Assembly (NCBI GenBank): GCA_024654345.1 | Contig: JANLIN010000011.1 | Location: forward strand, 1 to 7,086 | Source: Candidatus Komeilibacteria bacterium | GTDB lineage: Bacteria > Patescibacteriota > Patescibacteriia > UBA1558 | DNA: 7,086 nt | Reading direction: 5' to 3' | In this document: piece by piece, positions 1 to 4,372 of the stretch | Numbering within the stretch: the stretch's first letter is position 1 | Layout of the letters: each line of letters starts with the position of its first letter | The notes under the pieces: generated by a model | What the model saw: the letters and a program-made list of their open reading frames with translations, nothing else | Database searches by the model: none | What the model was told of the DNA's origin: nothing | Translations under genes and position numbers: made by a program

Positions 1-593
1 GCGTACAGAACCAGCCAGTACAAGTAAAATATATTGTTGACCAACAAATCTTGACCCAAATTTATCTGATGCCAGAAAGAGACAAAGATAGCGGCGTAGA
101 CTAATAAATGAACGACATACCACGCCTCATAGCGATAATGACGGCGTGCGAATATTATCGATGTGACTGCCACCGTGATAAACAAAAGTAAACCAATTGC
201 TGCTAGCCAGATATGATCGTATTCCGTCAGAAAAGTCCAGAATTGAGTCCCATAGTTTACACCCGTGGTGCGACTGTATCCATACGTTATCAGAAGCGGA
301 TGTAATAATAATAAGATAAGCGCCCACTGCCCGTGACTATGATGGATTTTAGTCAATCGATCCAGGCCAAATACTTTCTCCAGTAACGGATTCCTTCCCA
401 CCAAAAAAAATTGCACCAAAATCATAAAGGCGGCCGCCAAGCCAGCTATTCGTCCCAATGATACAAGAGCGCCAGTCCAATCAGACAATTGCTGACCGGA
501 GTGACTGTACCAGAAGCCAAAAATAACAAGCCAATTAAGCCAGTAAAAAAGACGCCATAGATTCTTTTTGGTATCTTCTTTCATCAAAACCAT
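1..593 (-). CDS. Ferric-reductase-like transmembrane haem protein, N-terminal part (cut by window edge)
   Basis: This reading frame stays open to the window edge, giving 197 complete residues of a polytopic membrane protein. Hydrophobic segments lie near residues 13-30, 45-66, 88-106, 124-148, 157-175 and 184-197. Two histidine pairs have the spacing of the ferric reductase/NADPH-oxidase membrane domain: H84 and H98 (13 residues between, in a context like HxxxG...LLHP) and H162 and H175 (12 between). These would hold two b-type haems across the membrane. Family members usually continue into an FAD/NAD(P)H-binding reductase domain, which would lie beyond base 1 and cannot be confirmed. The electron acceptor is unknown; ferric iron, oxygen or a quinone are all possible. 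The start is uncertain: in-frame ATGs lie at 602, 593 and 584. A purine-rich AGGGGG lies 12 bases before 593, while a TATAAT box 7 bases before 584 would make 584 a leaderless start. The gene is separated from the upstream HAD gene by a hairpin terminator. Confidence 0.75.
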   Translation of the reverse strand, partial: MVLMKEDTKKNLWRLFYWLNWLVIFGFWYSHSGQQLSDWTGALVSLGRIAGLAAAFMILVQFFLVGRNPLLEKVFGLDRLTKIHHSHGQWALILLLLHPLLITYGYSRTTGVNYGTQFWTFLTEYDHIWLAAIGLLLFITVAVTSIIFARRHYRYEAWYVVHLLVYAAIFVSFWHQINLGQDLLVNNIFYLYWLVLY

Positions 594-597
594 TATA
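592..597 (-). promoter_or_regulatory. Candidate -10 box (TATAAT) before the ferric-reductase-like gene
   Basis: A perfect TATAAT on the minus strand ends 7 bases before the in-frame ATG at 584. Transcription would then begin at or near that ATG. No convincing -35 hexamer is visible. A second, weaker -10-like box (TAGAAT, 620-615) lies upstream and would leave a short leader carrying the AGGGGG motif. The position is seen; the function is inferred. Confidence 0.35.
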
Positions 598-622
598 CAC
601 ATTATCCCCCTAATATTCTATC

Positions 623-646
623 AAAAAAGTCTTACTTTCATAAGAC
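623..646 (-). terminator. Intrinsic terminator after the HAD phosphatase gene
   Basis: On the minus strand GTCTTA (646-641) and TAAGAC (634-629) form a perfect 6-bp stem around a 6-base loop, followed at once by six T residues (628-623). The stem is short and has only two G-C pairs, so termination may be partial. It lies 46 bases past the HAD stop codon and just before the next gene, where a terminator is expected. Confidence 0.55.
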
Positions 647-691
647 CGGTTAGAAACAAATAACGATTTATAGCCATTGAGCTGAATGATA

Positions 692-1285
692 CTAAAATTT
701 CAGACCGCGCAGATCCGAGAAGAAGCTTTCATTATCTTTGAATAAGATAGTCCTCATCCCGACTGCCCGCGCGCCGGCGATATACTCAGGCTTATCATCG
801 ACAAATACTGAATCCTGCGGCACCACCCCGGCTCGATCCAGTGCCAGTTGGTAAATTTCGGGGTTCGGCTTCATGACACGATCAAGTGACGAGATCACAT
901 TGACAGTAAAATGACCGTACAAATCCATCTGGTTATCTAAAATAAGCCGAGAGTGAGTAGCGTTGGTAATAGTACCAATGATGTAATCCTTTTGCGTGTC
1001 AATCCAATTCAGTAATTCATGGTTAATTTGCCGTAACGACAAGGCCTCGCTTGCCCAAATACTCTCCCAACTGTCAGTGGCACTGCCGGTGGCAGAGAGC
1101 TTTCCCAAATCAGAAAAAAATTGACGCAAATCAATCTTTCCCACCATCATCTCCCGCCAATTATCCTCATGGTACTGAATAACAGCCTCCTCGGCTATAC
1201 CAACGCGCCGCCCAAAATTACGATACAGTTGGGCAAAATCCGTATCTATCAACACTCCGCCAATATCAAAAAATATAGCCTTCAT
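692..1285 (-). CDS. HAD-superfamily phosphatase, subfamily IA (glucose-1-phosphatase/YihX-like)
   Basis: This 197-residue protein has all four haloacid dehalogenase motifs. Motif I is FFDIGGVLID, with nucleophile D7. The usual second aspartate is replaced by G9, as in the DxG(G/N)V branch that includes YihX-type sugar-phosphate phosphatases. Motif II is T107 in IGTITNAT, motif III is K139 in MKPNPEIY, and motif IV is D163-D164 in VFVDDKPEYI. A helical C1-type cap lies between motifs I and II (about residues 15-95). Length and order are typical of subfamily IA variant 3. It is probably a cytoplasmic Mg2+-dependent phosphatase acting on a small phosphorylated metabolite; the substrate cannot be read from the sequence. 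The ATG at 1285 gives the motif its usual place at the N-terminus. There is no good Shine-Dalgarno site, only AGG three bases before the ATG. A TATAAT box ends six bases upstream. The gene appears to be transcribed alone, with a hairpin terminator after it. Confidence 0.88.
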   Translation of the reverse strand: MKAIFFDIGGVLIDTDFAQLYRNFGRRVGIAEEAVIQYHEDNWREMMVGKIDLRQFFSDLGKLSATGSATDSWESIWASEALSLRQINHELLNWIDTQKDYIIGTITNATHSRLILDNQMDLYGHFTVNVISSLDRVMKPNPEIYQLALDRAGVVPQDSVFVDDKPEYIAGARAVGMRTILFKDNESFFSDLRGLKF

Positions 1286-1291
1286 AAACCT

Positions 1292-1297
1292 ATTATA
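1292..1297 (-). promoter_or_regulatory. Candidate -10 box (TATAAT) giving a leaderless HAD mRNA
   Basis: A perfect TATAAT on the minus strand is separated from the HAD start codon by only AGGTTT. A sigma-70-type start site about 6-7 bases downstream would fall on the ATG itself. No recognisable -35 box is found 16-18 bases upstream. The same layout recurs before the ferric-reductase-like gene. Confidence 0.4.
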
Positions 1298-1310
1298 ATG
1301 TGGTGATTAC

Positions 1311-1407
1311 TTATCCTTTACCACCGGCCTTGTAGGTTGGCAGTCCAATTAATTCAAAATCAAAGCCGGTTTCTTTGCAAAGTTTGTCTAGCTGTCTATC
1401 AAAAAAA
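1311..1407 (-). pseudogene. Possible 3' tail of a decayed gene, cut by repeat copy 1
   Basis: A minus-strand frame ending in TAA at 1311 reads FFDRQLDKLCKETGFDFELI and then GLPTYKAGGKG. Its composition resembles a real protein C-terminus. The frame stays open upstream to an ATG at 1541, giving 76 residues, but everything above base 1407 is repeat copy 1 and translates to serine/arginine-rich, low-quality sequence. I infer that the 5' part of a gene was replaced or disrupted by the repeat. No family is recognised. It could instead be a short real peptide starting at a GTG inside the repeat (VQNCFF...), or chance. Confidence 0.35.
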
Positions 1408-1539
1408 CAGTTTTGCACTTGGGCCCACCGTAGGCGAGAGGTTTCACGCCGAAGGCGGATCAGCCTCTGGCTGAAAGTGTAAAACTGAAAAGGAGGAACA
1501 TTGCGTAGGCTGGAGTGACTTGAACTTGCTTCAAAGCAC
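1408..1539. repeat. Structured repeat, copy 1 (hairpin + 65-base conserved arm + second hairpin)
   Basis: The left arm CAGTTTTGCACTT (1408-1420) pairs with AAGTGTAAAACTG (1475-1487) apart from one G/T position. The 54-base loop begins GGGCCC and contains two further palindromes, CGCC-GAA-GGCG and CAGCC-TCT-GGCTG. From 1475 to 1539 the sequence matches copy 2 (1644-1708) at 64 of 65 bases. The end of this arm (1515-1539) is a second inverted repeat, here weakened because base 1535 is A where copy 2 has G. On the plus strand the arm carries a strong AAAAGGAGG. The copies lie in the same orientation. This looks like an interspersed repeat with REP-like inserts; it has no coding capacity of its own. 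Confidence 0.85.
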
Positions 1540-1605
1540 ACTCGTCTGCCTCTGACAGATAAGCCGCACTACTCTTTGAATAGAAATAACCGTCTTTCGA
1601 GAACA

Positions 1606-1708
1606 CAGTTTTACACTTGGGCCCCGAGCGTAGTCGAGGGGTTAAGTGTAAAACTGAAAAGGAGGAACATTGCGTAGGCTGGAGTGACTTGAACTTGCTT
1701 CAAGGCAC
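1606..1708. repeat. Structured repeat, copy 2 (compact form)
   Basis: CAGTTTTACACTT (1606-1618) and AAGTGTAAAACTG (1644-1656) form a perfect 13-bp inverted repeat. Its 25-base loop holds a nested palindrome, CCC-CGA-gcgtag-TCG-A-GGG. After a purine-rich linker, GTG-A-CTTGAA (1684-1693) pairs with TTCAAG-G-CAC (1699-1708) around a 5-base loop, with one A/G mismatch. The 65 bases from 1644 equal copy 1 except for one position. Homology resumes past the end with TAAGCCG, which in copy 1 is pushed out by a palindromic insert (1543-1559 and flanks). The repeat ends 24 bases from the tRNA 3' end. Confidence 0.88.
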
Positions 1709-1732
1709 GTAAGCCGAAGCGATGTTCGGACG

Positions 1733-1806
1733 TGGTTCGGGGACTAGGATTCGAACCTAGATTGGCAGAGCCAGAATCTGCAGTCCTACCATTAGACGAT
1801 CCCCGA
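1733..1806 (-). tRNA. trnQ: tRNA-Gln, anticodon CUG, CCA encoded
   Basis: The 74-base gene folds into a full cloverleaf. The acceptor stem is TCGGGGA/TCCCCGA, giving the U1-A72 pair typical of glutamine tRNAs. The D arm is GTCT...GGAC with AATGGTA in the loop. The anticodon arm is GCAGA-TTCTGGC-TCTGC with anticodon CUG, the variable loop is CAAT, and the T arm is CTAGG-TTCGAAT-CCTAG. CCA is encoded. The discriminator base is A73, not the G73 of E. coli tRNA-Gln, and base 37 is G. The tRNA reads CAG codons. It lies just below the dnaX terminator with a -10-like box 7 bases before its 5' end, and a structured repeat starts 24 bases beyond its 3' end. Confidence 0.95.
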
Positions 1807-1813
1807 TCGTGAC

Positions 1814-1819
1814 ACTATA
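1814..1819 (-). promoter_or_regulatory. Candidate -10 box (TATAGT) of the tRNA-Gln gene
   Basis: TATAGT on the minus strand lies 7 bases before the first base of the mature tRNA, so a transcript would need almost no 5' trimming. It directly abuts the T-tract of the dnaX terminator. No -35 match is evident because the expected position falls in the terminator stem. Read-through from dnaX is the alternative source of the tRNA. Confidence 0.35.
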
Positions 1820-1843
1820 AAAACCACCGCTGGTGGTGCTTTT
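1817..1843 (-). terminator. Intrinsic terminator of dnaX, possibly bidirectional
   Basis: On the minus strand ACCACC (1837-1832) pairs with GGTGGT (1828-1823) around the 3-base loop AGC. It is followed by TTTTT, whose first T is also the last stem base, and then AT. The stem has four G-C pairs. Flanking A residues and T residues allow weak extension across a GC bulge. In the plus direction the same hairpin is followed by GCTTTT, so it could also stop transcription from the other side. It begins 13 bases past the dnaX stop codon. Confidence 0.75.
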
Positions 1844-1855
1844 GTCGTCAGTATT

Positions 1856-3472
1856 TTAGCTGAAAGCGGCCGCTACGTCAACATCGATAGATTTACCACT
1901 CGACTCGTCTTCCTCCTCGGCTAAAATCTGCGGCATATTGACCGGCCAGTTTTCACGCTGTTCATAATCAATATCAACCATACCTTCAACCTCGACCGAC
2001 TTTTTCATAATCTCAGACATCGCTTCATTAATCATGTTTCTCTTGACCGGATTGTCCAGTATCTCCTTGTGAAACAGGTACTTGAACCCCAATAACAGCT
2101 TATTGCCACTGACGGAAATGGGACGGGCTACCAGCATGAAGGCCGACAAAGAATGGTGCTTATTTTTTAACGCCACCACAATATCTGTCCATTTATCCTT
2201 GAATTCATCCATGGCGACGGTCGCCGTCGGAGTATCTTCTCTCTTTGGCTGAGATTGCGTCGCGGTTATTTCCGCCGGTGGAGTTGATTTTTTAGGATCT
2301 TCTTCGGTGACCGACGTCTTAGTCGCTAGGGGTTGTTTTACCGGCTTATCATCAGACTTTGGCCTGGGGCCGGCTAAAAAACTTATTTTGATAAACGCAA
2401 TTTCGAGCGGTAGCTGTGGGATCGAAGCTGTCTTTACCTGCGGGTATTTTTCCACCAGTATTTCCAACATGAAATTCAAAGTCGCGTCATCGACAGACTG
2501 TATGTCCTGACGAAGCTGAGCTTGCGTAGCCTCATCCAATTCCCGCCGTACCAATTCACTATCATTCGTCAGTTTTAGCAGTAAGCCCAGTCGCATATAT
2601 TCCACCAGGTCCTTGGTTAACTGTATCAAATTGATACCGTCGTCCAGAGCTTGGTTGAGCGTGATGATCGACGCCGCCGCTTCCTTTTGGCAGAGTAGTC
2701 GAAAAATATTGGCCACAATTTTTACGTCCGAACGTGGCAGGACCAAGCCGGCTTCAGCCAAGGTTATCTTGTCTTTTCCCAGACTGATTACCTGCGCCAG
2801 TAGTGACAGAGCATCGCGCGCGCCGCCCTCCGCCTGTCTGGCCACAGCCACCAAAACATCCTCACTGATATTAACCTTCTCCCGTCCGCATATGCCTGTC
2901 ATCCACAGCACCAAATCAGAAATGGATAGCCGATGAAAATCAAAACGCTGACAGCGTGAAATGATGGTATCCGGCACCTTGTGAATTTCAGTGGTCGCCA
3001 AGATAAATATCACACCGACCGGTGGCTCCTCCAGAGTTTTTAGCAGAGCATTAAATGACGCGGTGGATAGCATATGCACCTCATCGATGATAAATACTTT
3101 GTAATGATTGCCGGAAACTGAGACTCGCGAAGCGGCAATAATATTCTCTCTGGTCTGCTCAACCTTGGTCTGCGACGCCGCGTCAATTTCCACCAAATGC
3201 AGGGAGCGCCCCAAATTAAACGACGTGCAAGAGTCACACTCGTTGCAAGGCTCACTATCTTTCTTTTTTTCACAGTTGAGAGACTTTGCCAGCAGTCGCG
3301 CCATGGTGGTCTTGCCAATACCCCGCGGTCCGTTGAATAAATAGGCGTGCGCCAGCTTGCCACTGCTCAATTCATTCTGCAAAGTCACTTTGATGTGATT
3401 CTGATCGACAACTTCTTTGAACTGCGTCGGCCGATATTTATTGTATAAAGTTTGACTGGCTTTGATGCTCAT
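1856..3472 (-). CDS. dnaX: DNA polymerase III clamp-loader subunit gamma/tau
   Basis: This 538-residue AAA+ ATPase loads the sliding clamp at the replication fork. In order: Walker A GPRGIGKTT (48-56, K54); zinc-binding cysteines C67, C76, C79 and C82; Walker B IIDEVHML (128-135, D130-E131); sensor 1 ATTEIHK (159-165); the SRC motif with arginine finger R173 (172-174); sensor 2 GGARDAL (216-222); a helical collar region (about 250-365); a charged Pro/Thr-rich linker (366-420); and a C-terminal domain (about 421-515) with an acidic tail. The start is placed at the ATG at 3472, giving MSIKASQTLYNKYRP, the family's usual N-terminus. The frame extends upstream to a TTG at 3559, but those 29 residues are not family-like. 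ybaB and recR, often next to dnaX, are absent; a terminator and tRNA follow. An A AAA AAG heptamer lies in phase at codons 68-70, and an A6 run lies in the linker. Confidence 0.97.
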   Translation of the reverse strand: MSIKASQTLYNKYRPTQFKEVVDQNHIKVTLQNELSSGKLAHAYLFNGPRGIGKTTMARLLAKSLNCEKKKDSEPCNECDSCTSFNLGRSLHLVEIDAASQTKVEQTRENIIAASRVSVSGNHYKVFIIDEVHMLSTASFNALLKTLEEPPVGVIFILATTEIHKVPDTIISRCQRFDFHRLSISDLVLWMTGICGREKVNISEDVLVAVARQAEGGARDALSLLAQVISLGKDKITLAEAGLVLPRSDVKIVANIFRLLCQKEAAASIITLNQALDDGINLIQLTKDLVEYMRLGLLLKLTNDSELVRRELDEATQAQLRQDIQSVDDATLNFMLEILVEKYPQVKTASIPQLPLEIAFIKISFLAGPRPKSDDKPVKQPLATKTSVTEEDPKKSTPPAEITATQSQPKREDTPTATVAMDEFKDKWTDIVVALKNKHHSLSAFMLVARPISVSGNKLLLGFKYLFHKEILDNPVKRNMINEAMSEIMKKSVEVEGMVDIDYEQRENWPVNMPQILAEEEDESSGKSIDVDVAAAFS

Positions 3473-3481
3473 AGTGAGCCT

Positions 3482-3490
3482 ATTGTAACA
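3482..3490 (-). promoter_or_regulatory. Candidate extended -10 promoter of dnaX
   Basis: TGtTACAAT on the minus strand fits an extended -10 element (TG, one base, then a five-of-six match to TATAAT). It ends 9 bases before the dnaX ATG, so the mRNA leader would be only about 3 bases. The AGG just after the box is a poor Shine-Dalgarno candidate and would lie upstream of the predicted start site. The element sits in the 87-base gap after the 191-residue gene, so dnaX may be transcribed both from here and by read-through. Confidence 0.4.
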
Positions 3491-3559
3491 CAAAACCCAG
3501 TCCCCGAGCCAGACACCAAAGTGACCGCCAAATGGAACTGGATTAATCGTTGCCTGCAA

Positions 3560-4135
3560 CTATCTAGTACTGCTTTTTATGATATTTTCGATGGCGGCCC
3601 ATTCGCTATCAGTGTCCTTAGGCACCAATATGATCGCCTCGTCGCCCTCCAGACCGTGAAAATAAGTTACCGCCGCCAAGATAACGCGAAAAACTTTGTT
3701 CTCCACCATAACGGCATAATTACCACGCTCATCTTTGATTAATTTGCCAACCTTACGATCTCTGTCTACCGGTCCGATTTGTTTATACACAAAACTGCCA
3801 TCGGGCAGGATGCGTAGCTTCAATATATCTCCCTCTACCAATTTGGATTTGGAAGCATAGTTAGCCGGGATCGAATAGTGTTTCCCATCCGGTCCCACCA
3901 TTTGTTGACCGTTAAAAACCCCTTCCACGACCTTCTCCTCGCCATCTTGCTGGCTCAAGGCCTCCAACTTCTCTCTAAAATCAGGGCTAGTACCAGCGCT
4001 AATACCCTGCTTTGCTATTTGTAATTTTACCTTCTGTAACTCATCTTCAATCTTACTCAACGTCAACTGGATACCGGCGAGAGCATCCATGTCCATATCT
4101 GACCTTTCATCCGGTGGTGATTGTACTTCGTCCAT
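3560..4135 (-). CDS. Conserved-looking protein of unknown function upstream of dnaX
   Basis: This 191-residue protein has no signal peptide or membrane segment. Residues 1-16 are acidic and probably disordered. Residues 21-43 (IQLTLSKIEDELQKVKLQI) form a likely amphipathic helix or coiled coil. From about 68 it becomes beta-rich: VVEGVFNGQQMVGPDGKHYS, then IPANYASKSKLVEGDILKL, then LPDGSFVYKQIGPVDRDRK. The alternating strands with Gly-Asp turns suggest a small barrel of OB or similar type. A last region (about 130-175) again looks beta-rich. I associate this layout with an unnamed protein family of CPR bacteria, but cannot assign a function; nucleic-acid binding is only a guess from fold type. 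The ATG at 4135 has no Shine-Dalgarno site and follows an A-rich leader. M14 (ATG at 4096) has AAAGG six bases before it and is an alternative start. dnaX begins 87 bases downstream on the same strand. Confidence 0.8.
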   Translation of the reverse strand: MDEVQSPPDERSDMDMDALAGIQLTLSKIEDELQKVKLQIAKQGISAGTSPDFREKLEALSQQDGEEKVVEGVFNGQQMVGPDGKHYSIPANYASKSKLVEGDILKLRILPDGSFVYKQIGPVDRDRKVGKLIKDERGNYAVMVENKVFRVILAAVTYFHGLEGDEAIILVPKDTDSEWAAIENIIKSSTR

Positions 4136-4172
4136 AAATTTTATTTTAGTTTTTTATTTATTTTTTGCCCCT

Positions 4173-4198
4173 TTTATACTCTATCTGTGATAATTATA
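4173..4198 (-). promoter_or_regulatory. Possible promoter region and A-rich leader of the 191-residue gene
   Basis: Two -10-like boxes lie here on the minus strand: TATAAT (4198-4193) and TATAAA (4178-4173). Neither has a convincing -35 box. The 33 bases between them and the ATG are almost entirely A and T with many A runs, so the mRNA leader would be unstructured and would lack a Shine-Dalgarno site. In so AT-rich a stretch, such boxes also arise by chance. Confidence 0.3.
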
Positions 4199-4283
4199 CC
4201 GCAGGTAAATATAAAGCGGAAATTATAATAAACTGGAAATTAATCCCTTTTTACACTCATTACACGCTACTACTGGATTATTT

Positions 4284-4330
4284 AGGATCTTATCAACAAA
4301 ATAGTCACGACTATATCAACAAGTAATCCT
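4284..4330. repeat. Symmetric cluster of direct and inverted repeats between genes
   Basis: Plus-strand order: AGGAT (4284-4288), TATCAACAA (4291-4299), the palindrome ATAGTC-AC-GACTAT (4301-4314), a second TATCAACAA (4314-4322), and ATCCT (4326-4330), which is the inverse of the first block. The two direct repeats start 23 bases apart, about two helical turns. TTATCAACA (4290-4298) differs from the DnaA-box consensus TTATNCACA at one position. It may be an operator or an initiator-binding site for the genes on either side. The repeats are seen; any function is inferred. Confidence 0.5.
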
Positions 4331-4342
4331 CAGTACATATAC

Positions 4343-4368
4343 ACAGATGGGACTTAACCCACTTCTGT
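4343..4368 (-). terminator. Bulged hairpin just after the VirD4-like gene; weak terminator candidate
   Basis: On the minus strand ACAGA-AG-TGGG (4368-4358) pairs with CCCATCTGT (4351-4343). This makes nine pairs with a 2-base AG bulge and a 6-base loop. It starts 4 bases past the stop codon. No T-tract follows, so it is not a standard intrinsic terminator. It could stabilise the 3' end of the mRNA or act with a factor. Confidence 0.35.
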
Positions 4369-4372
4369 CCGG

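Larger units (their letters stand above)
1286..1732. other. 447-base gene-free stretch: gene tail plus two structured repeats
   Basis: This stretch between tRNA-Gln and the HAD gene has no intact gene. From low to high coordinates it holds the HAD promoter, a short coding-like tail (1311-1407), repeat copy 1 (1408-1539), a 66-base spacer (1540-1605), repeat copy 2 (1606-1708) and a small hairpin that touches the tRNA 3' end. That hairpin has CACG/CGTG and CCGAA/TTCGG arms between 1706 and 1734. In one minus-strand frame the spacer reads FSKDGYFYSKSSAAY and continues open into copy 1, which may be another scrap of old coding sequence. Confidence 0.6.

Noticed and set aside
127..327. Minus-strand 66-codon frame inside the ferric-reductase-like gene
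   Set aside because: It lies in a different frame from the protein with transmembrane segments and paired haem histidines, so it is a shadow.
1670..1687. Plus-strand mini-frame TTG CGT AGG CTG GAG TGA behind a strong AAAAGGAGG in the repeat (also present in copy 1)
   Set aside because: It has only five codons with a rare start, lies within a structured repeat, and has no promoter seen. The purine run is more likely part of the repeat's structure.
1475..1708. CRISPR array or integron attC sites
   Set aside because: There are only two repeat units, 65 bases long with complex hairpins and an irregular spacer, and no cas or integrase gene. The stem ends do not match attC core boxes.
2307..2936. 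Plus-strand open frames over dnaX, and similar ones over the ATPase gene
   Set aside because: They are antisense to well-supported genes with clear motifs, have no recognisable domains and no start signals.
3496..3511. Sixteen bases (CCCAGTCCCCGAGCCA) matching the 3' end of tRNA-Gln at 14 positions, as a possible attachment site
   Set aside because: The copy is inverted relative to the tRNA, dnaX would lie between them, there is no integrase in the window, and no T-arm sequence precedes it. Chance is the simpler explanation.
3473..3559. N-terminal extension of dnaX by 29 codons to a TTG start
   Set aside because: The added residues are not DnaX-like, the TTG has no ribosome-binding site, and the ATG at 3472 gives the normal family N-terminus.
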